Positions 48,327-57,061 of a stretch of 64,000 nt of DNA are shown here, piece by piece. The position numbers and the translations under genes were made by a program. How positions within the stretch are numbered: the first letter of the stretch is position 1; each line of letters begins with the position of its first letter. Location of the stretch: NCBI RefSeq assembly GCF_021390495.1, contig NZ_JAJEJP010000001.1, forward strand, positions 1,984,001 to 2,048,000, given 5' to 3'. The notes under the pieces were generated by a model that was given only the letters and a program-made list of their open reading frames with translations, made no database searches and was not told the origin of the DNA. This stretch comes from Paraburkholderia sp. ZP32-5 (GTDB lineage Bacteria > Pseudomonadota > Gammaproteobacteria > Burkholderiales > Burkholderiaceae).

Positions 48327-48509
48327 GTGAGACCGCGTTTTGTGCCTCGCAATAGGGAAGAGCCGCACCAGGACCGGGCGGTATCGCCCAGCAAGCCGCA
48401 CGTACAAAACAAATTTGTGCAACCGAGGGTCGTACACGGATCGAGAACGCTGTGAATCCGTGGCGAGCCCAACGCCGCGGCCAGGCCAGGCCGCGTGGAG
48501 AAAAATCCA

Positions 48510-49901
48510 ATGTTTTTCGATGAATTGAATAACGACGAGTGGGCGCTGATCGCGCCGCTCGTCGCCGACGAGCCGGCCGTCCGTCTGAACCGGCGTGGCC
48601 GGCCACGCGCCGAACCACGTATCGTGACCAATGCCGTGCTATGGATTTTGACCACCGGCGAGCCGTGGTCGAAGCTGCCGGGACGCTATCCGTCGGGACC
48701 CACCTGCCGTCGACGTTTTGAGGAGTGGCAGCTGAACGGCACGCTTCTCGAGATGGTGCGTCTGCTGTCGCACAGCGGGCGTACCTTCGCCTATATTCCC
48801 CAGCCGGCGCCGCCCGTTACGGCCAAACCCGCGGCGCCGGCTGCGCCAACCCCGAGCGTGCGCGACGAAGGCTTGCGCGGCGTGTCGTGGAAGAGTCCCG
48901 AGTCGTGGCAGGCGCCCGGCGTGTCGAGCACGCTGAGCCAGTGGCGCTCGGCCGATCCGATCGCCGACATCACGCGGCAACTGTCCGGACTGCCGCAGGC
49001 GGCGCCGGCGCGCGCGCCATCGGTACCGGCCGCGACGATCGCGGGGCCCGCGATGGAAGTCGATCCGATCGCGCAGCGCTATGCGCCGTTCGACGCCGGC
49101 ATCGCCCGCGTCACGAGCGCGGCGACCGCGGCCACGGCGAGCGCGATGCACATGACGAATGCGGCGAATGCGACGAATGCGATCGATAGGCGCAGCACGC
49201 CGGGCGCCGCATCCTTCGCGTCCGCCGAGTGCGCGCCCGCACCCGACGAGCAACGCACGCCGCTATCGATGGGCCTCGCGCCGCGCGGCACCCAGCTTGC
49301 CGATCCGCGCGGCTATCTGATCTGTGTCGTGGTCGAGCAGGTGCCCGGCGCGATGTATCGCGGCTCGGCGGAAGTGATGAAGGACGGCAAGCGCGTCGAG
49401 CGTTCGGGCCTCGTCGGCCCGCGCTTCGAGGATGCACGCGACGCGCAGCAATACGCGCTCGACTGGGCGCGTCAATGGATCGATCGCGAATGCGTGGCGC
49501 AGGCCGCGGGGCCGGCGCAAGTCGTGCCTTCGGCATCGCCAGCCGCGACAGTTGCGGTCGCCCCTGTACAGACCTCGCCCGCGTATGCGCAAAGGCCGTT
49601 GGCCCGTGCGCTGCCCGCGTTGCGTCATGCACGGGAACCCGTATCGGCGAATAGTGCGGGGCATGCATCGTCCAATTACGGTGTGCCGTCGCACGGTCCG
49701 CTCGATGCACCGACCGCCGGGCAACTCAATAGCCAACTGAATAGCCCACTGAGCGCACCGCTCAATTCATTTCGCGGACCGCTGCGCCGCTATCCGGTCG
49801 AGCCCGCTGCCGTAGCCGGCGTCACCAGCGACAACGCCGATACGACGAGTACCGAGCGTTTTTCGCCGTCATATCAGGAACTCAGTTCGCACGCGGGATG
49901 A
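48510..49901 (+). CDS. Transposase N-terminal domain (DUF4096/IS402-like) fused to low-complexity and C-terminal domains
   Basis: 463-residue protein of unknown function. Residues 1 to about 85 match the N-terminal helical domain of IS5/IS402-type transposases: LNNDEWALIAPLVADEP, RRGRPRAEPRIVTNAVLWILTTGEPWSKLP, then GPTCRRRFEEWQLNGTLLEMV. No DDE catalytic domain follows. Residues about 95-265 are Ala/Pro/Thr/Ser-rich, with a DNA-level repeat coding MTNAANATNA. A folded-looking segment (about 268-330) reads GYLICVVVEQVPGAMYRGSAEVMKDGKRVERSG, then FEDARDAQQYALDWARQWIDREC. The rest is disordered, with QLNSQLNSPLSAPLNS. Start 48510 has GGAG 9 bases upstream. Lack of catalytic residues and of terminal repeats argues for a domesticated DNA-binding protein, perhaps a regulator of the adjacent polysaccharide locus (inference). 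Confidence 0.8.
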   Translation: MFFDELNNDEWALIAPLVADEPAVRLNRRGRPRAEPRIVTNAVLWILTTGEPWSKLPGRYPSGPTCRRRFEEWQLNGTLLEMVRLLSHSGRTFAYIPQPAPPVTAKPAAPAAPTPSVRDEGLRGVSWKSPESWQAPGVSSTLSQWRSADPIADITRQLSGLPQAAPARAPSVPAATIAGPAMEVDPIAQRYAPFDAGIARVTSAATAATASAMHMTNAANATNAIDRRSTPGAASFASAECAPAPDEQRTPLSMGLAPRGTQLADPRGYLICVVVEQVPGAMYRGSAEVMKDGKRVERSGLVGPRFEDARDAQQYALDWARQWIDRECVAQAAGPAQVVPSASPAATVAVAPVQTSPAYAQRPLARALPALRHAREPVSANSAGHASSNYGVPSHGPLDAPTAGQLNSQLNSPLSAPLNSFRGPLRRYPVEPAAVAGVTSDNADTTSTERFSPSYQELSSHAG

Positions 49902-49985
49902 GTGCGCTGCGTCAATCTCGTGGCGCTCGACGCGCGCCACGGGTTCCCACCTGATGATTGCTTGATCGTTTGTGCTTGATCGCTC

Positions 49986-50018
49986 GTGCTTCACCGGGGA
50001 ACCTCACCGGTGAAGCAC
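49986..50018. terminator. Hairpin between the convergent fusion gene and bceA
   Basis: Perfect 12-bp stem GTGCTTCACCGG/CCGGTGAAGCAC (49986-49997 with 50007-50018) and a 9-base loop, between two converging stops. On the plus strand CAGACCTTTT follows, so a weak terminator; on the minus strand there is no T run. Confidence 0.6.
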
Positions 50019-50037
50019 CAGACCTTTTCACTGCCGT

Positions 50038-51636
50038 TCAATTCCGCCCATACGTATCGTCGAAACGCACGATATCGTCTTCGCCAAGATATGAACCCGA
50101 CTGCACCTCGATCATTTCGAGCGGCATCTTGCCCGGGTTCTCCAGGCGATGGGTGACGCCGAGCGGAATATAAGCCGATTCGTTTTCCGACACGATGAAG
50201 CGCTCCTCGCCGCGCGTGACGAGCGCGGTGCCGCGCACGACGATCCAGTGCTCGGCGCGATGATGATGCATCTGCAACGATAGCCGCGCGCCCGGCTTCA
50301 CGACGATGCGCTTGACCTGAAAGCGCTCGCCGGTATCGACCGAATCGTAGTTGCCCCACGGACGATGCACCTTGCGATGACTATCCGCTTCGAGTTCGCC
50401 ATCCTCGCGAAGCCGGTTGACGATCTTCTTCACATCCTGCACGCACGATTTATCGGCGACGAGAATCGCATCCGCGGTTTCGACGACGACGAGATCGCGC
50501 GTGCCGACGCAGGCGATCAACCGTCCTTCGGAGTGCGCGAACGTCGAGGCCGCGCCTTCGAACATCACGCGCCCGCGCGCGACATTGGCGTCGGCGTCCT
50601 TGTCGCAGATGTCCCAGATCGCGTCCCATGAGCCGACATCGGACCAGCCCGCTTTCAGCGGTACGACCACGCCCGCGGCCACGCGCGGGTCGTGGCCGAG
50701 TTGCTCCATCACCGCATAGTCGATCGAATTCGACGGCGAGGCGCTGAACGCATCGCGTTGCAGGCGGAAGAAGTCGCCGTCCGCGGTGCCGCCTGCATAG
50801 GCCTCCACGCACGCTGCGTAAATCGCGGGCTGCAACTGACGGATCGCGTTGAGCCACGTCGACGCGCGCATGATGAAAATGCCGCTATTCCACCAATATT
50901 CGCGTGATTCGACATAGTGCTGCGCGAGTTCCAGATGCGGCTTTTCGACGAAGCGATCGAGCCGGTGCGCGACGAGCGGCGCACACGCTTCGTTATCCGT
51001 GGCATCGGCATCACTAGCGACATCACTAACGATATCCGTCGGCAACTGCTCGAGCGGAGCGCCGATGCGGATGTAGCCATAGCCGGTTTCGGCGCGCGTC
51101 GGCACGATACCCATCGTGACGATATGGCCGGCCGCCGCGTGCCGTACGCCGGCGGCCACCGCCGTGTGAAAGCCTGCGGTGTCGGTGACCGCGTGATCGG
51201 CGGGCATCACGACCATGATGCCGTCTTCGTCCTGCGCGGCGACGGATAACGCCGCGACCGTCAACGCGGGTGCGGTGTCGCGCCGCGCCGGTTCGAGAAT
51301 CAGCCGGCTCGCCTTGGCGCTCGTGCGCAACTGTTCGGCGGTCGTAAAGCGCTGTTCTTCGTTGGCCACCACCACGAACTGTTCAGAGAGCGGATAAGCG
51401 GCTTCGAGTCCATCGAGACGGCGGGTCGTCGATTGCAGCAGCGATTCTTCGCCGAGCAGACCGATCAGCTGCTTCGGATGCTGCTCGCGCGACATCGGCC
51501 ACAGCCGCGTACCGGAACCGCCCGCGAGAATCACGGGATGAACCTTCAGCTTCACGCGCGTGGGTGTTGAAGTCATGGAGGATGAAGCGGGTGTGGGCCG
51601 GATGCCGGCAGGCGTGACCGGGGCCGCAGCTGTCAT
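50038..51636 (-). CDS. bceA: Mannose-1-phosphate guanylyltransferase / mannose-6-phosphate isomerase
   Basis: 532-residue bifunctional ManC/PMI supplying GDP-mannose for polysaccharide. The nucleotidyltransferase domain has the pyrophosphorylase signature ILAGGSGTRLWPMSREQHPKQLI (about residues 36-58), VMPADHAV, FVEKPHLELAQHYV and YWWNSGIFIMRASTWL. The C-terminal cupin isomerase has RPWGNYDSVDTGERFQVKRIVVKPGARLSLQMHHHRAEHWIVV (metal His residues) and YIPLGVTHRLENPG. GAGGAG precedes the start at 51636. A possible promoter (minus-strand TTGGCG-16-TATTTA, complement of 51728-51733 and 51706-51711) lies upstream. It diverges from the bceB-bceJ genes, matching bceA of the cepacian cluster in content. 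Confidence 0.93.
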   Translation of the reverse strand: MTAAAPVTPAGIRPTPASSSMTSTPTRVKLKVHPVILAGGSGTRLWPMSREQHPKQLIGLLGEESLLQSTTRRLDGLEAAYPLSEQFVVVANEEQRFTTAEQLRTSAKASRLILEPARRDTAPALTVAALSVAAQDEDGIMVVMPADHAVTDTAGFHTAVAAGVRHAAAGHIVTMGIVPTRAETGYGYIRIGAPLEQLPTDIVSDVASDADATDNEACAPLVAHRLDRFVEKPHLELAQHYVESREYWWNSGIFIMRASTWLNAIRQLQPAIYAACVEAYAGGTADGDFFRLQRDAFSASPSNSIDYAVMEQLGHDPRVAAGVVVPLKAGWSDVGSWDAIWDICDKDADANVARGRVMFEGAASTFAHSEGRLIACVGTRDLVVVETADAILVADKSCVQDVKKIVNRLREDGELEADSHRKVHRPWGNYDSVDTGERFQVKRIVVKPGARLSLQMHHHRAEHWIVVRGTALVTRGEERFIVSENESAYIPLGVTHRLENPGKMPLEMIEVQSGSYLGEDDIVRFDDTYGRN

Positions 51637-51727
51637 GATGAACTCCTCGAGGCTGGATGAATGCGTCGAGTTTTATCACGAAGCTACAAAGCAATAAAAG
51701 CGCGTTAAATACTTCTGTCGATAATGA

Positions 51728-51753
51728 CGCCAATAAAATTTATTCGATTGGCG
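51728..51753 (-). promoter_or_regulatory. Inverted repeat CGCCAAT-12-ATTGGCG over the bceA promoter
   Basis: Perfect 7-bp arms at 51728-51734 and 51747-51753 with a 12-base AT-rich centre. The first arm contains the complement of the putative bceA -35 box, so a bound regulator would control bceA directly. Confidence 0.45.
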
Positions 51754-51947
51754 GAAAAATGTCCGTCAGATTTAATCAAAAATAAAAATTACAGGAAAAA
51801 AATTAACGGCGATTTTTTTGCTCCAGATTCTGGGTCAGAATGGTCCTGACAGGCGGCGTGCAGCCCTGCAGAAGGGCACGCCACGAGCATGAGATCGGCT
51901 GTGAAAAAGAGGGGCCACATACCCCGTGAAGCTTATTTTTTGCCTAC

Positions 51948-51992
51948 ATTCCGGCAATAATTGCCGAAATAAAAGGCACAAAAATGCCGGAA
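51948..51992. promoter_or_regulatory. Cluster of TTCCGGCA/TTGCCGAAA half-sites
   Basis: A near-perfect palindrome ATTCCGGCAATAATTGCCGAAAT (central CGGCAAT-A-ATTGCCG at 51952-51966 is exact) and, 19 bases on, TGCCGGAA at 51985-51992, which is the exact inverse of TTCCGGCA at 51949-51956. Spacing and position upstream of the bceB promoter suggest an operator array. Confidence 0.45.
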
Positions 51993-52199
51993 TTTTGACC
52001 GATACAATTTGAGATTTTTTGCAGTCTTGTCGTGCGAATTTTAATACCGCTTTATAGATACCTGTACCGGGGTATTCACTCATTTCGATTCGGATTTTCC
52101 AATCCAGCCATTCGGGTGGCATTCAGTTGATCGGCGCAGCGGCAATGAAATGCGCGAGCACCCGTGCACAACCAGTTTCAATCAACCGACGGATCGCAC

Positions 52200-52256
52200 A
52201 TGACTGACGAACTAGGCGGCGAACTAAGCGGCGAACCAGGGGGCGGCGCATGCTGA
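52200..52256 (+). CDS. Possible 18-codon leader peptide upstream of bceB
   Basis: ATG at 52200 opens an 18-codon frame rich in Gly, Glu and Leu (MTDELGGELSGEPGGGAC) built on an imperfect GGCGAACTA repeat. It stops at 52254-52256, overlapping the first codons of bceB (start 52250). Such overlap can couple translation. The upstream ribosome-binding site is weak. Confidence 0.25.
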   Translation: MTDELGGELSGEPGGGAC

Positions 52257-53647
52257 GCGTTCTGGCGAGGCTCATCGACATCGCGATGGTCGCGCTCGGC
52301 GCCGTGCTCGCGGCGGCCGTGTATAGCGGGCGCGTGGTGTGGCTCGACGACATGCAAAGCGTGTCGCTCGCGTTCGGCTGCCTGCTGGTGGTGGTGTTTT
52401 TCCCGGCGCTCGGCATCTATCAGTCGTGGCGCGGCAAGCCGCTCTACGATCTGCTGTCGCGCGTGATGGGCGGCTGGCTGATGGTCGAAGTGACCGGCGT
52501 GCTGATCAGCTTCAGCGTGCACCGCTCGGACAGCCTGTCGCGTTTGTGGCTCGTGTACTGGGCCGGAGCGACGATCGTGCTGCTGGTCGTCACGAAGGTC
52601 ATCGTCTATTCGATCCTGCGCGGGCTGCGGCGCGAGGGCTTCAATCAGCGCGCGGTTGCGATCGTCGGCGGCGCGCCGTATGGGCGCTTCCTGATCGGGC
52701 AGATGCGCGGCCGCCCGGAGGCGGGTTTCACGCCGGTCGTCGTGTTCGATGAGAGCGGCACGATCAATCCGTACGAAGACCCCGACAGTGCCGATGCGAT
52801 CGAAGGCGTGCCGGTCGAGCGCGACTACCGGCGTCTCATTGAACTGGTGCGGCAGCGCGCGATTCGCGAGCTGTGGCTCGCGCTGCCGATTTCGAAAGAG
52901 AAGGCGATCCATCGCTTCGTCAGCGATCTGCGCAACGACTTCGTGAATATCCGCTTCATCCCGGACGTCGGCAGCCTGACGCTGTTCAATCAGCCGATGG
53001 TCGAACTGCTCGGCGTGCCCGCGATCAATCTCGCCGCGTCGCCGATCACCGATCTGCGCGTGCTGCCCAAGCGTGTATTCGATCGTCTGTTCGCGTTCGG
53101 TGCGCTCGCCGCGCTCGCGCCGCTGATGCTGGTGATCGCGGTAATGGTCAAACTCAGTTCGCCGGGGCCGGTGTTTTTCCGCCAGAAGAGAAAGGGCATC
53201 GACGGCCGCGAGTTCGAGATCTTCAAGTTCCGCTCGATGAGGGTGCACAAGGAAGAGGTCGGCAAGATCACCCAGGCGACCCGGCGCGATCCGCGCATCA
53301 CCGCGGTGGGCGCGTTCCTGCGCCGCACGAGCCTCGACGAGCTGCCGCAATTCATCAACGTGCTGCGCGGCGAGATGTCGGTAGTCGGGCCGCGCCCGCA
53401 TGCGCTCGAACACGACGACATCTACAAGGAGCTGGTGAAGGGCTATATGCACCGCTACCGGATCAAGCCGGGCATCACCGGCTGGGCGCAAATCAATGGC
53501 TATCGCGGCGAAACCGACCGCATCGAAAAGATGATGGGCCGGGTGAAGCTCGATCTGTACTACATGCAGCACTGGACCTTCTGGCTCGACATCAAGATCG
53601 TCGTGCTGACGCTGTGGAAGGGTTTCGCGGGCAGCAACGCGTACTGA
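52250..53647 (+). CDS. bceB: Undecaprenyl-phosphate glucose phosphotransferase
   Basis: 465-residue polyprenyl-phosphate hexose-1-phosphate transferase that starts repeat-unit assembly by moving glucose-1-phosphate to undecaprenyl phosphate. Four N-terminal transmembrane helices (about 5-120, e.g. LAFGCLLVVVFFPALGIY) and a CoA-binding-like central domain (AVAIVGGAPYGRFLIGQMRGRPEAGF) precede a fifth helix (about 280-300). The catalytic bacterial-sugar-transferase domain has KRVFDRLFAFGALAALAPLMLVIAV, GPVFFRQKRKGIDGREFEIFKFRSM, RRTSLDELPQFINVLRGEMSVVGPRPHA and KPGITGWAQINGYRGETD. GGGGGCGGCGC precedes the start. First plus-strand gene of the exopolysaccharide operon. Confidence 0.94.
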   Translation: MLSVLARLIDIAMVALGAVLAAAVYSGRVVWLDDMQSVSLAFGCLLVVVFFPALGIYQSWRGKPLYDLLSRVMGGWLMVEVTGVLISFSVHRSDSLSRLWLVYWAGATIVLLVVTKVIVYSILRGLRREGFNQRAVAIVGGAPYGRFLIGQMRGRPEAGFTPVVVFDESGTINPYEDPDSADAIEGVPVERDYRRLIELVRQRAIRELWLALPISKEKAIHRFVSDLRNDFVNIRFIPDVGSLTLFNQPMVELLGVPAINLAASPITDLRVLPKRVFDRLFAFGALAALAPLMLVIAVMVKLSSPGPVFFRQKRKGIDGREFEIFKFRSMRVHKEEVGKITQATRRDPRITAVGAFLRRTSLDELPQFINVLRGEMSVVGPRPHALEHDDIYKELVKGYMHRYRIKPGITGWAQINGYRGETDRIEKMMGRVKLDLYYMQHWTFWLDIKIVVLTLWKGFAGSNAY

Positions 53648-53745
53648 GTTAACTCCGCTGCGTGCCCGCGAAACGCCTACTGAATACCTTACGAATCCAG
53701 CGCATCGGCGCGCCTGAATCAACTTCTTTTTCCGAGGTGCAATAC

Positions 53746-55212
53746 ATGAACCTGACGATCATCGGTAGCGGCTACGTGGGCCTCGTGACGGGCGCCTGTC
53801 TGGCCGACATCGGCCACGACGTGTTCTGTCTCGACGTCGACCAGCGCAAGATCGACGTGCTCAACGGCGGCGGCGTGCCGATCCATGAGCCGGGTCTGCA
53901 GGAGATCATCGCGCGCAATCGCCGCGCCGGGCGTCTGACCTTTTCCACCGATATCGAAGCGGCGGTCGCGCATGGCGATATCCAGTTTGTCGCGGTCGGC
54001 ACACCAGCAGACGAGGACGGCTCCGCCGATCTGCAATACGTGCTGGCCGCCGCGCGCAACATCGGCCGTTATATGAACGGCTTCAAGGTGATCGTCGATA
54101 AATCGACGGTGCCGGTCGGCACCGCATCGCGCGTGCGCGAAGTGGTCGCGGCTGAACTCGCGGCGCGCGGTGTCGCGCATATGTTCTCAGTGGTATCGAA
54201 CCCGGAATTTCTGAAAGAAGGCGCGGCCGTCGACGACTTCACGCGGCCCGATCGCATCGTGCTCGGTTGCGACGAGGACGTGCCCGGCGAAAAGGCCCGC
54301 GAGCTGATGAAACGCCTGTATGCGCCGTTCAACCGCAATCGCGAGCGCACGCTGTACATGGACGTGCGCTCGGCCGAATTCACCAAGTACGCGGCCAACG
54401 CGATGCTCGCGACACGCATCTCCTACATGAACGAACTCGCGAATCTCGCCGATCGCGTCGGCGCCGATATCGAAGCAGTGCGACGCGGCATCGGCTCCGA
54501 TCCGCGCATCGGCTACGACTTTCTGTACGCGGGCTGCGGCTATGGCGGCTCGTGTTTTCCGAAGGACGTGCAGGCGCTGATCCGCACCGCGGCCGATCAT
54601 CGCGCGAATCTGCGGATTCTCGAAGCGGTGGAGGCGGTCAACGACGCGCAGAAGCAGATCCTCGCGCGCAAGATCGTCGCGCGTCTCGGCGAGGATCTGT
54701 CGGATCGCACGTTCGGCGTGTGGGGCCTCGCGTTCAAGCCGAATACCGACGATATGCGCGCGGCGCCGAGCCGCGAGCTGATCGCCGAGCTGCTGCGCCG
54801 CGGCGCACGCGTGAAGGCGTACGACCCGGTCGCGATCGACGAAGCGAAGCGCGTGTTCGCGCTCGATCTGCGCGACGTCCCGCAGCAGCATGCGCGGCTC
54901 GAATTCGTCGATGAAGAGATGCAAGCCGCGAGCGGTGCGGATGCGCTGGTGATCCTCACCGAATGGAAGGTCTTCAAGAGCCCGGACTTCGATTCGCTGA
55001 AGCGGATCCTGAAGACGCCGCTGATTTTCGACGGCCGCAATCTGTACGAGCCGGACGTGCTGCTCGAACTCGGGCTCGAATATCACGCGATCGGCCGGCG
55101 TCATGCATTGCGCCACGCGCCGGTGAAGGTCGGCCTGAGCAGCCTCGGCGCGGCCGAAGCAGGCGAGGCCGCCAATGCAATCACAGTGGCCGCCGAGCCG
55201 TCGGGCCGCTAA
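53746..55212 (+). CDS. bceC: UDP-glucose 6-dehydrogenase
   Basis: 488-residue Ugd that oxidises UDP-glucose to UDP-glucuronic acid with two NAD+. The NAD site is [32 protein letters not shown] (residues 1-32). The central part has [11 protein letters not shown] and [21 protein letters not shown]. The catalytic Cys is in [18 protein letters not shown] (about 265-282), and the C-terminal UDP-binding domain has [18 protein letters not shown] and [10 protein letters not shown]. The last ~40 residues are an Ala-rich extension beyond the usual end. CCGAGGTG fixes the start at 53746. It provides the glucuronic acid found in cepacian-like polymers. Confidence 0.95.
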   Translation: MNLTIIGSGYVGLVTGACLADIGHDVFCLDVDQRKIDVLNGGGVPIHEPGLQEIIARNRRAGRLTFSTDIEAAVAHGDIQFVAVGTPADEDGSADLQYVLAAARNIGRYMNGFKVIVDKSTVPVGTASRVREVVAAELAARGVAHMFSVVSNPEFLKEGAAVDDFTRPDRIVLGCDEDVPGEKARELMKRLYAPFNRNRERTLYMDVRSAEFTKYAANAMLATRISYMNELANLADRVGADIEAVRRGIGSDPRIGYDFLYAGCGYGGSCFPKDVQALIRTAADHRANLRILEAVEAVNDAQKQILARKIVARLGEDLSDRTFGVWGLAFKPNTDDMRAAPSRELIAELLRRGARVKAYDPVAIDEAKRVFALDLRDVPQQHARLEFVDEEMQAASGADALVILTEWKVFKSPDFDSLKRILKTPLIFDGRNLYEPDVLLELGLEYHAIGRRHALRHAPVKVGLSSLGAAEAGEAANAITVAAEPSGR

Positions 55213-55324
55213 ACGACAACGAGCGCGCGTGAGCGCCGGCCAGTGCCGCCACGGTCGCAATGACCGCGGCGGCCACAGCGACCACCGCATCCACGCTGAA
55301 ACATGCCCCTCGCAGGAGCCCGCC

Positions 55325-55780
55325 ATGTTCGACAACGTTCTGATCGTTTGCCATGCCAATGTGTGCCGTTCGCCCGCCGCCGAGATGCTGTTCAAGGCGC
55401 GCAATACGCGCGCGCCACGTAACAGCGCGGCGCCGATTGCGTTTCATTCGGCGGGCATCCGCGCGGTGAACGGCCATCAGATGGACCCGGTCATGCGGCG
55501 TCTGCTCGAAGAGCGCGGTGTCGCCGCCGGTATCCACCACTCGCGGCGCCTCAACCGATCGCTGGTGCGCGCGGCCGATCTCGTTCTGGTGACCGAGCGC
55601 GCGCAGGTCGGTGCAGTCGAAGCGCTCGATCCGGCCGCGCGCGGCAAGGTCTATCCGCTCGGCAAATGGGAAGCCGATTCGGATGTCGCCGATCCGCACG
55701 GTGGCGCGGAATACGCGTACCGGGAAAGTCTCGGTCTGATCGAACATCTGGTCATCGGATGGCTGAAGAAAATATGCTGA
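55325..55780 (+). CDS. bceD: Low-molecular-weight protein tyrosine phosphatase (Wzb-like)
   Basis: 151-residue cytoplasmic phosphatase that dephosphorylates the BY-kinase of the export system. The P-loop C-X5-R is CHANVCRSP (Cys9 to Arg15), and the DPxG-like aspartate loop lies near ADPHGGAEYAYRESL (about 125-140). A segment RNTRAPRNSAAPIAFHSAGIRAV is slightly longer than in E. coli Wzb. The start at 55325 lies after GCAGGAG. Its stop overlaps the bceE start region, so it is coupled with the next gene. Confidence 0.94.
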   Translation: MFDNVLIVCHANVCRSPAAEMLFKARNTRAPRNSAAPIAFHSAGIRAVNGHQMDPVMRRLLEERGVAAGIHHSRRLNRSLVRAADLVLVTERAQVGAVEALDPAARGKVYPLGKWEADSDVADPHGGAEYAYRESLGLIEHLVIGWLKKIC

Positions 55781-56985
55781 TGAAACAACCCACTGCAAAC
55801 TCATTCACGAACATCCGTGCGAGGCTTGCCGCCTCGCTTTTGCTGACGTCTTTTCTGTCGGCCTGCGCTACCGCACCGGGCAATTTTCTCGACACGTCGC
55901 GTCTGAACGACCACGATCAGGCGCCCACCGAAACCTATCCGGTCCATCTGATCGACGCGAATCTGATCATGACCCAGGCGCAGGCCACCGCCGCAAAAGT
56001 GCAGGCGCAGGCGCTGCCGCCGTCGACGCTCGCCGACCCGTCGCTGTACGTGTACCACCTCGCGCCGCAGGACATTCTCGGCATCACCGTGTGGGATCAC
56101 CCGGAACTGACGACGCCGCAAGGCAGCACGTTGTCGTCCGGCGGCAATACCACGCAGACGGTCGCGGGCGCGTTGCAGCAGCCGTACACGGCCGCGCTGC
56201 CGGGTCAGGCCGATCCGTACGGTCAGACCATCGCCGCGGACGGCACGATCTTTTTCCCGTTCGTCGGCCGCATCCAGGCCGCGGGCAAGACCACGACCGA
56301 ACTGCGCGATCAGCTCGCGCGCGGTCTGGTGCGCTATATCCGCAATCCGCAGGTCGACGTGCGCGTGCTGTCGTATCGCGGCCAGAAGGTGCAGGTAACC
56401 GGCGACGTGAAGCAGCCGGGTCCGCTCGCGGTTAGCGACGTGCCGCTCACATTGGTCGATGCGCTGACGCGCTCGGGCGGCACGACCGACAGCGCCGATA
56501 TCCAGCGTGTGCGACTGACGCGTAACAAGCGTCTGTATGTGCTCGACGCAAACCGGATGCTCGATCGCGGCGACACCACCCAGGACGTGATGCTGCAAAA
56601 CGGCGACGTGATCAACGTGCCGGACCGCAGCGATAGCCGCGTGTTCGTGATGGGCGAAGTGAAGACGCCGCTGCAGATGCCGATGATCAAGGGCGAACTG
56701 ACGATCGCCGATGCGCTGACTCAGGCGGGCGGCATCCTCGACACCGACGCGAACCCGCGCCAGATCTTCGTGATGCGCGGCATGCGCGAGCATCCGACCA
56801 CGCCGGAAGTGTTTCGTCTCGACATGACGCAGCCCGATTCGATCTTGCTGTCCTCGCAGTTCCAGTTGCAGCCGATGGACGTCGTGTATATCGGCACCGC
56901 CGCGTCGACCACGTTCAACCGTGTGTTGCAGCAGGTGCTGCCAACCATTCAGACGCTGTTCTATCTGAAGCAGTTGACGCGCTGA
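55774..56985 (+). CDS. bceE: Wza-like outer-membrane polysaccharide export lipoprotein
   Basis: 403-residue OPX protein forming the outer-membrane channel. Lipobox LSAC puts the lipidated Cys at residue 31 of the chosen start. The polysaccharide-export domain has YHLAPQDILGITVWDHPELTTPQG (about 95-118) and GQTIAADGTIFFPFVGRIQAAGKTTTELRDQLARGL. SLBB-type domains follow, with VQVTGDVKQPGPLAVSDVPLTLVDALTRSGG and VFVMGEVKTPLQMPMIKGELTIADALTQAGG. Starts at 55774 and 55780 are both possible: the first has GAAGAAA close upstream, the second overlaps the bceD stop. It works with bceF to span the envelope. Confidence 0.94.
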   Translation: MLMKQPTANSFTNIRARLAASLLLTSFLSACATAPGNFLDTSRLNDHDQAPTETYPVHLIDANLIMTQAQATAAKVQAQALPPSTLADPSLYVYHLAPQDILGITVWDHPELTTPQGSTLSSGGNTTQTVAGALQQPYTAALPGQADPYGQTIAADGTIFFPFVGRIQAAGKTTTELRDQLARGLVRYIRNPQVDVRVLSYRGQKVQVTGDVKQPGPLAVSDVPLTLVDALTRSGGTTDSADIQRVRLTRNKRLYVLDANRMLDRGDTTQDVMLQNGDVINVPDRSDSRVFVMGEVKTPLQMPMIKGELTIADALTQAGGILDTDANPRQIFVMRGMREHPTTPEVFRLDMTQPDSILLSSQFQLQPMDVVYIGTAASTTFNRVLQQVLPTIQTLFYLKQLTR

Positions 56986-57061
56986 ACATAGAAGTACCTG
57001 CCGAAACACGCGCCGACGCATCCGCCGACGCGCGTGCCGGAGCACATGACACGGGAAGCGA

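Larger units (their letters stand above)
47874..48509. other. 636-base non-coding region upstream of the transposase-domain fusion gene
   Basis: AT-rich relative to the flanks from about 48,060 to 48,310. It holds two strong inverted repeats (48105-48135 and 48301-48326) and a promoter-like TATAAA beside the first. Short open frames on both strands lack family-like sequence. A 33-codon frame from the ATG at 48189 has GGAAAG in front and cannot be excluded as a leader peptide. Confidence 0.5.
51637..52249. other. 613-base divergent regulatory region bceA / bceB
   Basis: No gene supported apart from a possible 18-codon leader at 52200. AT-rich for this genome. It contains the CGCCAAT repeat (51728), an imperfect GC-rich hairpin GGCGTGC/GCACGCC (51855-51882), a cluster of TGCCG-type half-sites (51948-51992), and a promoter-like TTGTCG (52027-52032), 18 bp, TTTATA (52051-52056) pointing at bceB. 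No JUMPstart/ops element (GGCGGTAG) was found. Confidence 0.6.

Noticed and set aside
48510..48800. Active or recently inserted IS element
   Set aside because: No DDE residues, no terminal inverted repeats or target duplication seen, and the frame continues without break into unrelated domains.
51637..52249. JUMPstart/ops element for RfaH in the exopolysaccharide leader
   Set aside because: GGCGGTAG was not found on the sense strand in this region.
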